Assembly (NCBI GenBank): GCA_028697555.1
Contig: JAQVEX010000007.1
Location: forward strand, 1 to 58,166
Reading direction: 5' to 3'
Length of the DNA stretch: 58,166 nt
DNA from: Lentimicrobiaceae bacterium
GTDB taxonomy: Bacteria > Bacteroidota > Bacteroidia > Bacteroidales > UBA4417
The notes under the pieces were generated by a model, which worked only from the letters and a program-made list of their open reading frames with translations, was not told where the DNA came from and searched no databases. The number at the start of each line of letters is the position of its first letter. Positions within the stretch are counted from its first letter, which is position 1. This document shows, piece by piece, positions 1 to 8,959 of this stretch. A program made the translations under genes and the position numbers.

Positions 1-3000
1 CAGTCCAATTAGAAGGAATTGTTGTTCCGTCGAAGTTTTCAGTAAATGCATTACCAGGAGTTGGTCCACTGCCACCAGGAGCTTCCCACATTAACTTAGC
101 AGACAGAAGAATTTCGTTAGAATAATCTTCAGCAGTAAGATTAATAGGAGGTTCAAGGAATCTGCTAGTGAATGTATAGGTAGCTTGTTCAGAATAACCC
201 GAGCAATACACACCTGCAACACCTGCAACGTATGTTTGTCCGTATACTACGTGTGCCGGAGGAATATCATATTCAAGTTGATCGTTAGGTAGTTGAGGAC
301 CTTCAATAGTATTATCTAAGAAGAATTGATAACCTTGGTTTTCAACACCGCCTGATTCAACCAATACATCGTCTATAGCCCAACCTGATGACCATTGTCC
401 GCCGTCATCAAAGTGGAAGCGTATCATAACATTGTCGTATCCTGTAGCACCCGAGAATGCTGATAAGTCAAGTTCAACTTTAGTCCAAGCCGAAACAGGA
501 GTAGCACTGTAAATAGCAGTAAAGTTAGCACCACCGTCGGTACTCATTTTAACAGTTCCTGAAGCACTGTATGCGCCGGTAAAGAAGTGTTCGAAAGTTA
601 ATACATAGCTAGGACCTGATGTTAGGTCTATAACCGGAGTATCTAAGTAGTCTTCCGAGCTATCACCGTTGTTAAGGTCGTCGTTAGAAATAGCATAAGT
701 TGTGTGCGGCGGTACATCAAAGTAGTCGCTAGAACCATCGTCAGTAGCATACCAACCACAAGTAGCGTTCAAAGTATGTTCTGTCCAACCTGCTGGTGGG
801 AATATAGGTCCTTCGAAGTCTTCATCAACAAGCGCAGCTTTACTTTCTTCCCAAGTAGCGTGAAGTGTTAGCTCATCAACAAATAGGTTTTTCGGAGCCC
901 ATCTTCTATCTTCAAGTATGATAGTGTGTGTAGCGTTTCCGTTAACATCTATTGTAGCATAGTAGGTGTAATACCCTGTGTATGAGATAGTAACATCGTA
1001 TCTACCTTTAATTAGGTTATCAAATACAACCGAACCACCAGTAGGTATAGTTTGTGTAGCACTCATGTACGGATACTCTTGTCCTTCAACAGTAACAATA
1101 GCACCTTCAGCAGGAACAAAACCGCAAATTAGTTGTACGTTAAATGTAATGTCGGCAAATAGTTTATGAGGTACAACGTTGGTGTATGTACATTCTGAAA
1201 GGTCACCGCTTGGGTAAGCAGCTTTTACGCAGTATGCATACCAACCAGCCGGTAAAGCAGCCCAAGTAGAGCCACCGTCGGTGTATGTAGTACCTGAAAT
1301 ATTTGTAACTTCAGCACCTGAAGCAGGAGCAACACCTTGCCAAGCAACAGTAGGATCAGCAACGCTGAGTCTTTGTAGTCTGTAGCTTGATACAGCATCG
1401 CTTACGCTGAAATCGTTAGCCGGTTTAACAGTAGCGGCAACATTTTGTACTCCAGATGTAGCTTGAGTAGGATACAATGAAATTTGTCCGTCCACTTTTT
1501 GTGGATGTACAGTTTGGTTGCTAAGAACAGCACCTCTTGTTAAAGGACCGTTAACTATAGCTTGAATCATAAAGTCTTGGTAAGGACTAAGTACCCAGCT
1601 TCCACCATTAGTTTCGTTAATTGAGTAGCTCTTGAAAGCTTTAGGAAGCGTTTCGTCTACACCCAAAGGTACGCAGTTAGGAGCAGCAGTCATTTGACGC
1701 ATTCCAAGGTAGAAGTCACCCTCAGTAATGGTAGCATCTAGACCGCCAACAGTAACCCAACCGAAGTTATCTGCAGTAGCCATAGCCACGCCAAGTTCAG
1801 TACCGGGCATTCCGTTAGCACCGTCGGCAGCGTAAACAATCACGTCGAAAGGTTGACCGATAATGTTTCCGTTAACTGGGAAGCTACCGTCTCCAACGTA
1901 GAAACGACCACCAACTATAGTAGCAGGATAACCTCTTGGGGTAAATTTCACAGCGTTAACGTTACCAGCTTCAGCCCAAGCCGTGTAGTTTTCAGCAGTA
2001 CCGTCGTCATATCCTAGTTGGTAAGGACCGTGAGGTACACACCATTCAACAAGAGCTCTGGTATCTTCAGGGTTAACTTCAGCGCTAGCACAGTTAGGAG
2101 CGTTAGCAAGTTCTTTCAAGCTAACGTTAAGAGTTGTAGTAACGTTTTCTGTAATATTGAATGCTCTTGTTTCTTGTTGATATCCTAACAAGTCGTACGT
2201 AGCTGTGTGAGGACCTGCAGCAAGAAGCATGCTGTAATTTCCGTTTTGGTCGGTGTAAGTGGTAGTACCGCTAACAGTAACAGCAACGTTTTGTAGAGGT
2301 TGGTTAGAACCAAATTCGGTAACTGTACCTTCAAGCGTTCCGGGAGTAATAACAGTCATTATAGCCGGAATATTAACGCTTGGGTTATTAACGTCGTTGG
2401 TTACGAGTGTAATAGCATCGTTGTACACACCTGGTGCAGAATAGATGCCGGTAGCACCAAACCAAACATCAACGGTTTGATTTCCTTCTGAAGGAACAGT
2501 TCCTTGTTTTGGCTGAACGTCAGTAATGAAAGATAAATCTCCAACAAGTAGTGAATAATCTTCCACTTCACCATACGAATATGTGCCGCATGGGTTTATA
2601 CTACTGCTGTAGCGTAATCTGATACGCATCATAACATATCCGTCTTCTATTGTAGCCGGGATAGTAATGTTAGCAGTTCCAGGGTTATAACCACTAATAG
2701 TTTGCCCTTCCGATGCTTCGAAAACTCCGTTTCTGTTCCAGTCGAAGTGAACGTCAATTCTGTCGGAACTCCAAGCATTTCCATTGTGTACTGTTAGAGG
2801 ATAAGTTTGTCCTTGTTGAACTTGAGCAACCAAATGTGTATAATCTGCATATTGTGTACAAGCCGAGCTGTTATCTATACCTGCGAATACTACTCTTGAG
2901 ATATATTCGTCGCAGCCACCTTTCGCAGCACAATAGCTTGAAGCTGGGATACCTGCAGCGACACCGTAGCTAATATTGTATGCCAAAGTTCCTAATCCGG

Positions 3001-4939
3001 TATTTCCTAAATTCAATCTAACAGGACCAATAGGTCTATTTTCTCCTGAGAACAATGTGTCTTTAAGAGTTGTAGGAGCGTATACCAATTCAGGTGATGA
3101 CCATTCAACTTCAGCACAAGCTGGAGCTGTAGCACCTTCGGCATAAACAGCGCTTACGCAGTACTCGTAGATACCATAGTCTGGTAATATGTCCCCGTTC
3201 CATACGTTACCTGATGTAGCAACGTGAACTTGTACGCCGTTTCTGCTAATTGAATAGAATTGGAAACCGCTACCTGCTTCAGGGCGGTGGCTCCACGATA
3301 CTATGGTAGCCCCAGTAAGCTGATCTGTAATGGCAGCTGTCGTCCAGCTAACAGGAGTCAATGGTGTACCCATAACTATCATGCTAACAGGAACATTAAT
3401 GGTTTTGTTAACCGAAGTAAATGTAATAACAGCCGATTCTGATTGTCCTGCTTCGTAGTCTGTAGCATTGAAGTTAACAGGAATGTTGCGGTTGTTACCC
3501 GGAGCAACAGTTCCGTTAAGTACAGGAACATCTAACCAGTCATGGTTAGCTGAACTCCATCCGCCAACAGTAGCAGTCCATTCCAAAGCACCTGTTCCTG
3601 AGTTATCAATATTCAATTGACCTGTAAATACTTCGTTAGGATTAAGTACTTGGTTGTATGGGTTTGGAGTAATAGCCATATCCGGCTGTTGTAGTGTTAT
3701 ACTAATGCTGGTAAGAGTATTAGATGCTATTACTACGTTTTGTACCGTTGTAATAGTATATCCTGTAGCTTCAGCACCAACAGTATATGAACCTGTAGGT
3801 AAGGTGTTAAGACCAAAGTTAAATTTACCGTCAGCACCTGTAGTTTGTGGTAATACGCCGGCTACTGCAGGTGTGAAATATACTGTTGCTCCTTCTACAG
3901 GAGTAACGCCGTCAACATCGTAAACAGTACCTGCAAGAGAACCGTAGGTTGCTGTGGTAAACGACCAAATAGGGTTACTAACTGCAGCACCGTAAGGGTT
4001 AGAAGGTACTATTTGCCAGAAATACTGTGTACCGGTATTTAAACCTGTTAAATTGAACCATCTATTAGTTGTAATAGTACCATTATGTAAGTTGGTTGGA
4101 GGATTATCTGTTCCAACATAAACACGGTATTGTGTAGGGAATCCGCCGTTCATATCAACATCCCATTGTAGTTGGGTATCGACATGTACTCCTGTTGCTA
4201 AGTTTTCAGGATATTCCATAATAACCGGCAATGGAGGAATAGGTGGAGTTTTAATAAATTGATATGTTAGCCCGTCTGTGGGAGCATTTGAAGAGTTAAA
4301 GGGTATTGTGTTAGAATAAGATGTCCCAGGTTGAGAAGCAACCCAAGAGACACGTCTGTTGTTGTAATCGTTTCTAGTTGTACCTCTTAAACCTACTTGC
4401 GCGCCATTGGTACCTGTATAGCCTGTTGAACAGTCGCCGTACACAAATTCAGCTATATTCGATGTTTCGTACAAGCGAATTTGGAAGTTTAGGTTATCGC
4501 CAGTGTATGAGGAACCCCATCTTTTGACATTCTTCCATTGAGCAACAAATACTCTGTTAGGTGCGGTTCCGATGGTTTCGTATCTTACTTCAGACCCCAT
4601 CGATGATAATCCTTGAAGGTCTCTACCAAATCCTGAAATAATGAAAGCTCCGGTAGTTGTGCTTGATATAGGAGAGTACGATGAATTATATGATTCAGAT
4701 ACAAATCCATCAAGACTGAGGTAAACTTGTGTAAGGGTTACACCGTTAAACTCAAATGAGAAGCCCAATGGGACTTGCTCACGCTTACCGTCCCAGTTTC
4801 CGGTAGCAAACACAGTACCACCTGTAATTTCGGTGTACGTTCCGTTGCTCTGGGTGAATATGTAGTCATCTGACACACCTGCTTTTGCAGTCCATGAGAA
4901 CGCTAGAAGAACAAACAATAATGTTAAAATTTTTTTCAT
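1..4939 (-). CDS. Giant secreted multidomain adhesin-like protein (3' end outside window)
   Basis: The reading frame is open from an ATG at 4939 to base 1, giving 1646 codons with the C-terminus missing. It begins with a signal peptide (MKKILTLLFVLLAF, cleavage probably after AKA near residue 20). Domains seen in order are: an N-terminal region of about 210 residues, a fibronectin-III-like domain (~240-330), a carboxypeptidase-regulatory-like beta-sandwich (~330-410), a BACON/Ig-like segment (~430-520), a GEVED domain ending in GEVEDYSLL (~700-797), a second regulatory-like sandwich (~868-945), a third (~1274-1320), and a cleaved-adhesin/MAM-like domain starting DEDFEGP (~1365-1530). A second ENFDGT start of the same kind sits at the window edge. 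This is typical of Bacteroidetes surface proteins exported by T9SS. The sorting domain would lie outside the window, so that route is inferred. A catalytic domain further on cannot be excluded. Confidence 0.9.
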   Translation of the reverse strand, partial: MKKILTLLFVLLAFSWTAKAGVSDDYIFTQSNGTYTEITGGTVFATGNWDGKREQVPLGFSFEFNGVTLTQVYLSLDGFVSESYNSSYSPISSTTTGAFIISGFGRDLQGLSSMGSEVRYETIGTAPNRVFVAQWKNVKRWGSSYTGDNLNFQIRLYETSNIAEFVYGDCSTGYTGTNGAQVGLRGTTRNDYNNRRVSWVASQPGTSYSNTIPFNSSNAPTDGLTYQFIKTPPIPPLPVIMEYPENLATGVHVDTQLQWDVDMNGGFPTQYRVYVGTDNPPTNLHNGTITTNRWFNLTGLNTGTQYFWQIVPSNPYGAAVSNPIWSFTTATYGSLAGTVYDVDGVTPVEGATVYFTPAVAGVLPQTTGADGKFNFGLNTLPTGSYTVGAEATGYTITTVQNVVIASNTLTSISITLQQPDMAITPNPYNQVLNPNEVFTGQLNIDNSGTGALEWTATVGGWSSANHDWLDVPVLNGTVAPGNNRNIPVNFNATDYEAGQSESAVITFTSVNKTINVPVSMIVMGTPLTPVSWTTAAITDQLTGATIVSWSHRPEAGSGFQFYSISRNGVQVHVATSGNVWNGDILPDYGIYEYCVSAVYAEGATAPACAEVEWSSPELVYAPTTLKDTLFSGENRPIGPVRLNLGNTGLGTLAYNISYGVAAGIPASSYCAAKGGCDEYISRVVFAGIDNSSACTQYADYTHLVAQVQQGQTYPLTVHNGNAWSSDRIDVHFDWNRNGVFEASEGQTISGYNPGTANITIPATIEDGYVMMRIRLRYSSSINPCGTYSYGEVEDYSLLVGDLSFITDVQPKQGTVPSEGNQTVDVWFGATGIYSAPGVYNDAITLVTNDVNNPSVNIPAIMTVITPGTLEGTVTEFGSNQPLQNVAVTVSGTTTYTDQNGNYSMLLAAGPHTATYDLLGYQQETRAFNITENVTTTLNVSLKELANAPNCASAEVNPEDTRALVEWCVPHGPYQLGYDDGTAENYTAWAEAGNVNAVKFTPRGYPATIVGGRFYVGDGSFPVNGNIIGQPFDVIVYAADGANGMPGTELGVAMATADNFGWVTVGGLDATITEGDFYLGMRQMTAAPNCVPLGVDETLPKAFKSYSINETNGGSWVLSPYQDFMIQAIVNGPLTRGAVLSNQTVHPQKVDGQISLYPTQATSGVQNVAATVKPANDFSVSDAVSSYRLQRLSVADPTVAWQGVAPASGAEVTNISGTTYTDGGSTWAALPAGWYAYCVKAAYPSGDLSECTYTNVVPHKLFADITFNVQLICGFVPAEGAIVTVEGQEYPYMSATQTIPTGGSVVFDNLIKGRYDVTISYTGYYTYYATIDVNGNATHTIILEDRRWAPKNLFVDELTLHATWEESKAALVDEDFEGPIFPPAGWTEHTLNATCGWYATDDGSSDYFDVPPHTTYAISNDDLNNGDSSEDYLDTPVIDLTSGPSYVLTFEHFFTGAYSASGTVKMSTDGGANFTAIYSATPVSAWTKVELDLSAFSGATGYDNVMIRFHFDDGGQWSSGWAIDDVLVESGGVENQGYQFFLDNTIEGPQLPNDQLEYDIPPAHVVYGQTYVAGVAGVYCSGYSEQATYTFTSRFLEPPINLTAEDYSNEILLSAKLMWEAPGGSGPTPGNAFTENFDGTTIPSNWT

Positions 4940-5136
4940 TGTGTGTAAGTTTTTGTTAATAATTTATTTAATTTACGTATTGGCATTAATTTTTGTCCTG
5001 GCGCCAATGCCGCACATTTTATTTGTTATACGTTGTTGGAGGAAGGCGCTCTTCTTTTTTTCTGTTTTTTGTTTTTAGGTTTTTTTGTTAATAATTAATT
5101 TAATAGAACGTTTTATATTTAATATTTAATAGTTTT

Positions 5137-5144
5137 CAAATTTA
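5137..5144 (-). promoter_or_regulatory. Candidate -7 box (TAAATTTG) of the adhesin gene
   Basis: The minus strand reads TAAATTTG, matching the Bacteroidetes -7 consensus TAnnTTTG. It lies about 200 bp upstream of the adhesin start and just downstream of a terminator-like hairpin, a sensible order for an independent unit. No clear -33 TTTG was found at the right distance. Confidence 0.35.
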
Positions 5145-5152
5145 ATAATAAT

Positions 5153-5205
5153 AAAAAAACCAACCCATAAAGCTTACTTTAAAAGCTTGTAAGTTGGTTT
5201 ATATT
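5153..5205 (-). terminator. Hairpin terminator between C69 peptidase and adhesin
   Basis: Arms AAACCAAC (5157-5164) and GTTGGTTT (5193-5200) pair. Inside them AAGCTT (5170-5175) pairs with AAGCTT (5183-5188). On the minus strand the stem is followed by seven Ts (5153-5159), as for a rho-independent terminator of transcripts coming from the 5793-8482 operon. The plus side is also T-rich, so it could act both ways. Confidence 0.5.
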
Positions 5206-5673
5206 TTTTGTTTTATATTTAATGATACTACGCCTAACGGAACAAGAAAGCTGGAAAAATTATGGCATAATATAGATAAGCCAGTTTGGTTGAATCCATG
5301 TGCAAAACTAAAGTTGCATCCAATGGTTCTTGCCATAAAACTATATCCAATAAGTCTAGTCATAATATCAAATATAAAACACCTTCTATAATTAAGACAC
5401 TTTAAAGTCAAAATACCCCTACAAGTGTCTTAAAAATTTTTTGTTTTTTTATTAACTTCGCTTATAACCAAATGAAACAGAAGGCGTTACAAAATGTTAA
5501 ATTTTAAAAAATAATGTACCCTATTTTCGTTTTTAGCTATAAACAATACAATTGTTTTAAAAAAAACACCACAAAGATAAACATATTATATAAATAAAAA
5601 AATTTTTCATTGTTTTTCATAACTGTGATTATCATAATATTAAGATACTAAAACTTTATAACGAACTTATTAA

Positions 5674-5790
5674 TGGGTGGTGAGTGGTGAGTGGTGAGTG
5701 ATGAGTGGGTTAGTCTTGAGTTTTGAGTCTATAGTTTGGAAACTCATAACTCAAAACTCAGAAATTCGTACCACCGACCACTCATCACCC
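5674..5790. repeat. Heptad-word array 1 (GTGAGTG and GAGTTTT families)
   Basis: Period-7 words GTGAGTG, GTGAGTG, GTGAGTG, ATGAGTG run into GAGTTTT, GAGTCTA, TAGTTTG, then into the reverse complements GAAACTC, ATAACTC, AAAACTC. GAGTTTTGAGT pairs with ACTCAAAACTC to give an 11-bp hairpin. The array ends directly against the stop codon of the C69 peptidase. Confidence 0.85.
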
Positions 5791-5792
5791 AG

Positions 5793-7376
5793 TTAAAATC
5801 CATTTCCAAATCTGCTCCAGAATCTGTATTCCATTTCTTTCCATCGTTGTGCAGTGGCGGCGGCAAAGTCGGAACTGTAGTTGTTTAGCAAGGTTTGAGC
5901 TTCTTTAAGTTTGTCGTTTTTCAGTAGTTCTTCTACTTTTTTCTCTAATTCCGGTGTTTCAAACAGGGCTTTTTCTTCATATTCTAAGATGTTTTTATTC
6001 ATAACATCTTTTGTAAGTCCCCAAGCAACTGTAGCTAATCTGTTGGCTCTACGATAGTTCCAAATGGCTGCATTTTCGTCGTAAACTCTATAACCGCACA
6101 CATCAAATCCGGCTGGCAATTTAGTTGCTCCCATATAGATAGGTATTCTGGGACTTTGTCCCGGATTATCGAAAGAAAACCAGCTAACAGCACCTATTTC
6201 ATCGGGTAGCCAATCGCGGAGTTGCATTATATGCGAGTACGAACACCACGATACGGAAACCGTACGCTGAAAGTCTATAGTATTGGGTGCAATTTGGTTT
6301 ATCAAACTGCGTTCGTAGTGCATTACCCACGGGTTTGCAACGGGATTTATTATGGTATCGTAGGTGGTGATAGAATCGGTTTTAACTGTTTTGATGTAGA
6401 TTTGATTCTTGGTCATGTCGTATTCGGTTCCTTCATAGGTAGAGCGATAAAATTCGCTAAGTTGTTGAATTGTAACTTTCTTTTCGGGTTTAACCGAAAA
6501 AGGCAGTTCGTCCATATCCATACTTAAATTTAGCGAAGGAGCGAGTTGGCTCAGCACCCAGTATTCTCTAATTTTGAAAGGTTTATCTGTATTGCCGTAT
6601 GCTTTCCAAAATTTAAAAGGTTCTTTTCCGTCCCACAAACCAAATTCTTTCGCAACAGATTTAACATTCTTGCTAGCCATAAAGTAGTCGGGATTATTAA
6701 AATCTACTTCGCCAATACGTGAAATATTAGCCGAAATACCCACGTGGTCGTCAGGGATACGCTGTGCAGCCCATACTCCACCGATTTTATCGGGACCTTC
6801 GCCCAAAATTTCCATTTGCCAAACTTCATTTTTGTCGGCAATTGTGAGGCATTCGCCTTTATCGGCGTAGCCGTATTTTTCAATCATTTCGCCTATTGTT
6901 CTGATAGCATCTCTGGCATTGTCGCATCTTTGAAGTGCAACTTTTTGCAGTTCTTCTATCATAAACATCGCATTTTTATTAACCAAAGTATCGGGTCCCG
7001 AAAAAGTTGTTTCGCCTATAGCAAGTTGTTTTTCGTTCATGCTAGGATAGGCGGTGTTAAAATACTTGTACGTATGTTTAACCTGAGGTATATAGCCGGC
7101 AACGGTTCTAGTCGATTGGTCTTTAAAACTTCTAGTATGCATGTTACCTTTATATATAGCTTGCATTGCCGTATCGGGATGATCGGCGGCGGGCTCCATG
7201 TTTAGCCAAGAACGATAGTAACTATCGCAAGAATGGCAAGTGATGACCGAACCATCGAAAGAAGCCTTTTTGCCAACCATTATGCTGGTACAACTTTCGT
7301 TTTGCGGTATTATTTGTGCCGATAAACTAAAACTGATTAATAAAAAAATAGCTGCAATTATGTGGTTGTGTTTCAT
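5793..7376 (-). CDS. C69 family dipeptidase, secreted
   Basis: The 527-residue protein has a signal peptide (residues 1-21, ending SLSAQ), followed by ESCTSIMVGKKAS. The cysteine there (Cys29) fits the N-terminal nucleophile that family C69 (PepD-type, Ntn-hydrolase fold) exposes after processing. Further conserved blocks such as GVSWFSFDNPG-like text near residue 390 and the overall length agree with the family. It probably cleaves dipeptides in the periplasm. It is the last gene of an operon, 24 bp behind the DUF3127 gene. A repeat array touches its stop codon. Confidence 0.88.
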   Translation of the reverse strand: MKHNHIIAAIFLLISFSLSAQIIPQNESCTSIMVGKKASFDGSVITCHSCDSYYRSWLNMEPAADHPDTAMQAIYKGNMHTRSFKDQSTRTVAGYIPQVKHTYKYFNTAYPSMNEKQLAIGETTFSGPDTLVNKNAMFMIEELQKVALQRCDNARDAIRTIGEMIEKYGYADKGECLTIADKNEVWQMEILGEGPDKIGGVWAAQRIPDDHVGISANISRIGEVDFNNPDYFMASKNVKSVAKEFGLWDGKEPFKFWKAYGNTDKPFKIREYWVLSQLAPSLNLSMDMDELPFSVKPEKKVTIQQLSEFYRSTYEGTEYDMTKNQIYIKTVKTDSITTYDTIINPVANPWVMHYERSLINQIAPNTIDFQRTVSVSWCSYSHIMQLRDWLPDEIGAVSWFSFDNPGQSPRIPIYMGATKLPAGFDVCGYRVYDENAAIWNYRRANRLATVAWGLTKDVMNKNILEYEEKALFETPELEKKVEELLKNDKLKEAQTLLNNYSSDFAAATAQRWKEMEYRFWSRFGNGF

Positions 7377-7400
7377 TGTTTGATTTTTTTAATTCAAAAA

Positions 7401-7784
7401 TTAGAATGGTAGGTCGTCTTCTTCAATAAATTCCTGTTCCGGTTCTATGCTTGTAGGTTGCGATGCCGGGTCGGTGGGAATTTGCGATTGCATTTCACTT
7501 GCAGTCGGCGTGTTTTGAACCTTATCGACGCGCCATGCACGGCAATCGGTGTACCAGCGTTCGTTGTATTCGCGACTTTCTATATCGAAAAATACTTTTA
7601 CATTTTCGTTTTCATTTAACGGCGATTGGTCAATTCTATCTCCCCACATTGAGAAACATATTTTCTTTGGGTATTGACTTTCAAGGTTTGTTTCGACAAC
7701 AAATTCTTGTTTTTTCCAAGGTCCGTTTTTGCCTTCGCCTGTAAGTAATGGTAGTATTTTTACTATTCTTCCTGTAATTTCCAT
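7401..7784 (-). CDS. DUF3127 domain protein
   Basis: The 127-residue soluble protein starts MEITGRIVKILPLLTGEGK and contains GPWKKQEFVVET, both hallmarks of DUF3127, a small OB-fold-like family widespread in Bacteroidetes. The C-terminal ~30 residues are rich in P, T, Q and E and end EEDDLPF. This acidic tail resembles the protein-interaction tip of single-stranded-DNA-binding proteins. A nucleic-acid role is an inference from the fold and tail; no function is established. It lies 14 bp behind psd and 24 bp ahead of the dipeptidase, hence one operon. Confidence 0.82.
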   Translation of the reverse strand: MEITGRIVKILPLLTGEGKNGPWKKQEFVVETNLESQYPKKICFSMWGDRIDQSPLNENENVKVFFDIESREYNERWYTDCRAWRVDKVQNTPTASEMQSQIPTDPASQPTSIEPEQEFIEEDDLPF

Positions 7785-7798
7785 TTTGTTAATTTTTA

Positions 7799-8482
7799 TT
7801 AGATGTTAATTATTATTTGATTTCTATTTATAACGGCAATAGGAGTAATGCCGGCTTTTACTTTTTGTTTAAGATGTACTTTTAGTGAAGTGTTTTCGGG
7901 TAAAAACAAATCGACTCTGCTACCGAATTTGATAAATCCAATTTGTTCGCCTTGTTTGACTTCGGTATTTATTTCAGAATAATTTACAATTCGTCTGGCA
8001 ACAGCACCGGCTATTTGTTTTACAAGTATTTCGCCTGCGGCGGGACTTTTAACAACAACCGAATGATGTTCATTAAGTTGAGACGATTTAGGATATCTTG
8101 CAATAATGTATTTTCCCTTATGATATTTTGAATAAACAATTTTTCCGCTTACGGGGTACAGATTGGCGTGTACATCGTAAATGGACATAAAAATTGATAT
8201 TTGTAGTCGAGTGTCGTTGAAAAATTCTTTTTCAAAAACTTTTTCAATCGCGACTATTGTCCCATCAGCTGGACTCATTATAAGATTATCGTCGTGTACT
8301 AAAATTCTATTCGGGATTCGAAAGAATCTGATTATTAAAAATTCTGTTATTACCAAAAAAGCAATAATTAAGATTTTCGATAGAGCCGACAAAAAAGGAG
8401 CATAAAGTGTGGCTATTACAAGTATTATGGTAATAGCACACGAAATTAATATTATGTTTTTCCCTTCTTTGTGTATTCTCAT
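7799..8482 (-). CDS. psd: Phosphatidylserine decarboxylase
   Basis: The 227-residue enzyme makes phosphatidylethanolamine from phosphatidylserine. It is the short type. Two N-terminal membrane segments (about 9-55) are followed by SPADGTI (70-76), DVHANLYPVSG with His105, and the processing site GS at 187-188 (KFGSRVD), where self-cleavage would create the pyruvoyl group. It heads an operon with DUF3127 and a C69 dipeptidase. The phospholipid gene cdsA lies upstream on the same strand, beyond a 477-bp gap. Confidence 0.93.
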   Translation of the reverse strand: MRIHKEGKNIILISCAITIILVIATLYAPFLSALSKILIIAFLVITEFLIIRFFRIPNRILVHDDNLIMSPADGTIVAIEKVFEKEFFNDTRLQISIFMSIYDVHANLYPVSGKIVYSKYHKGKYIIARYPKSSQLNEHHSVVVKSPAAGEILVKQIAGAVARRIVNYSEINTEVKQGEQIGFIKFGSRVDLFLPENTSLKVHLKQKVKAGITPIAVINRNQIIINI

Positions 8483-8959
8483 TTCTGTCGAAAAAATTAA
8501 AAATGCACAAACAAAATTACAAAAATTGTGATTATTTCAAAGGCTAATTTTTGTTATTAGCTGTTTGATCTTCAAAATAGGTGCTGTAGCACGTACAAAT
8601 ATCACCATTGAAATGTGTTTTAATAAAATGAGTTAAATTTACTTCTACTGTGATTGTCGTGCCACAAAAAAGAGTAAAACTTTCTTTATAAAGGTATCAC
8701 TTTTGACAATTAAGTCGACTTTTTTTAGATATAAATTTTTGCAAAAATGGTTTAATGGTTCGGTGCTACGCACCTGACTTAAGATTTTTATTATTTTGTT
8801 ACAAATGGGACGCCGTTATACGGCTTTTGTAAGTTGCTTTTAGCTTTTAGCTCTTGGCTATTAGCTATACTTAGCCAACAGCTAACAGCCAATAGCCAAT
8901 GGCTAAAAACTAAAGACATTTTTCTTTTAAAAAAAGCGCTACTTTTGGATTAAGCCTAA
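8483..8959. other. 477-bp intergenic region with several hairpins, no gene seen
   Basis: No coding frame is supported. Short perfect inverted repeats are spaced through it: GTGCT/AGCAC around 8580, GGTGC/GCACC around 8762, and GCCGT/ACGGC around 8812. A heptad-word array follows at 8836-8915. The block with GGGACGCCGTTATACGGC resembles a type of intergenic repeat I recall from other Bacteroidetes, which I cannot verify here. Confidence 0.55.
8836..8915. repeat. Heptad-word array 2 (TTAGCTA/TAGCCAA family)
   Basis: Period-7 words GCTTTTA, GCTTTTA, GCTCTTG, GCTATTA switch after GCTATAC to the complementary set TTAGCCA, ACAGCTA, ACAGCCA, ATAGCCA, ATGGCTA. The halves can pair as a long imperfect hairpin. 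It ends about 45 bp from the cdsA stop codon. Confidence 0.82.

Larger units (their letters stand above)
4940..5792. other. 853-bp intergenic region, no gene seen
   Basis: The region is very AT-rich. It holds, from the right, a heptad-repeat array (5674-5790), a hairpin with a T-tract on the minus strand (5153-5205), a candidate -7 box for the adhesin (5137-5144), and about 195 bp of probable 5' leader of the adhesin gene. The leader contains GGCATT paired with AATGCC around 4982-5014 and a GGCGCC palindrome. Short open frames on both strands at 5194-5411 have no recognisable features and overlap the hairpin, so I do not call them. Confidence 0.6.

Noticed and set aside
5194-5411. Overlapping short frames on both strands
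   Set aside because: No recognisable domain, overlap with a terminator hairpin, and no promoter or start context.
5674-5790. CRISPR array
   Set aside because: Units are 7 nt and degenerate, without 20-40-nt repeats and unique spacers; no cas genes in the window.
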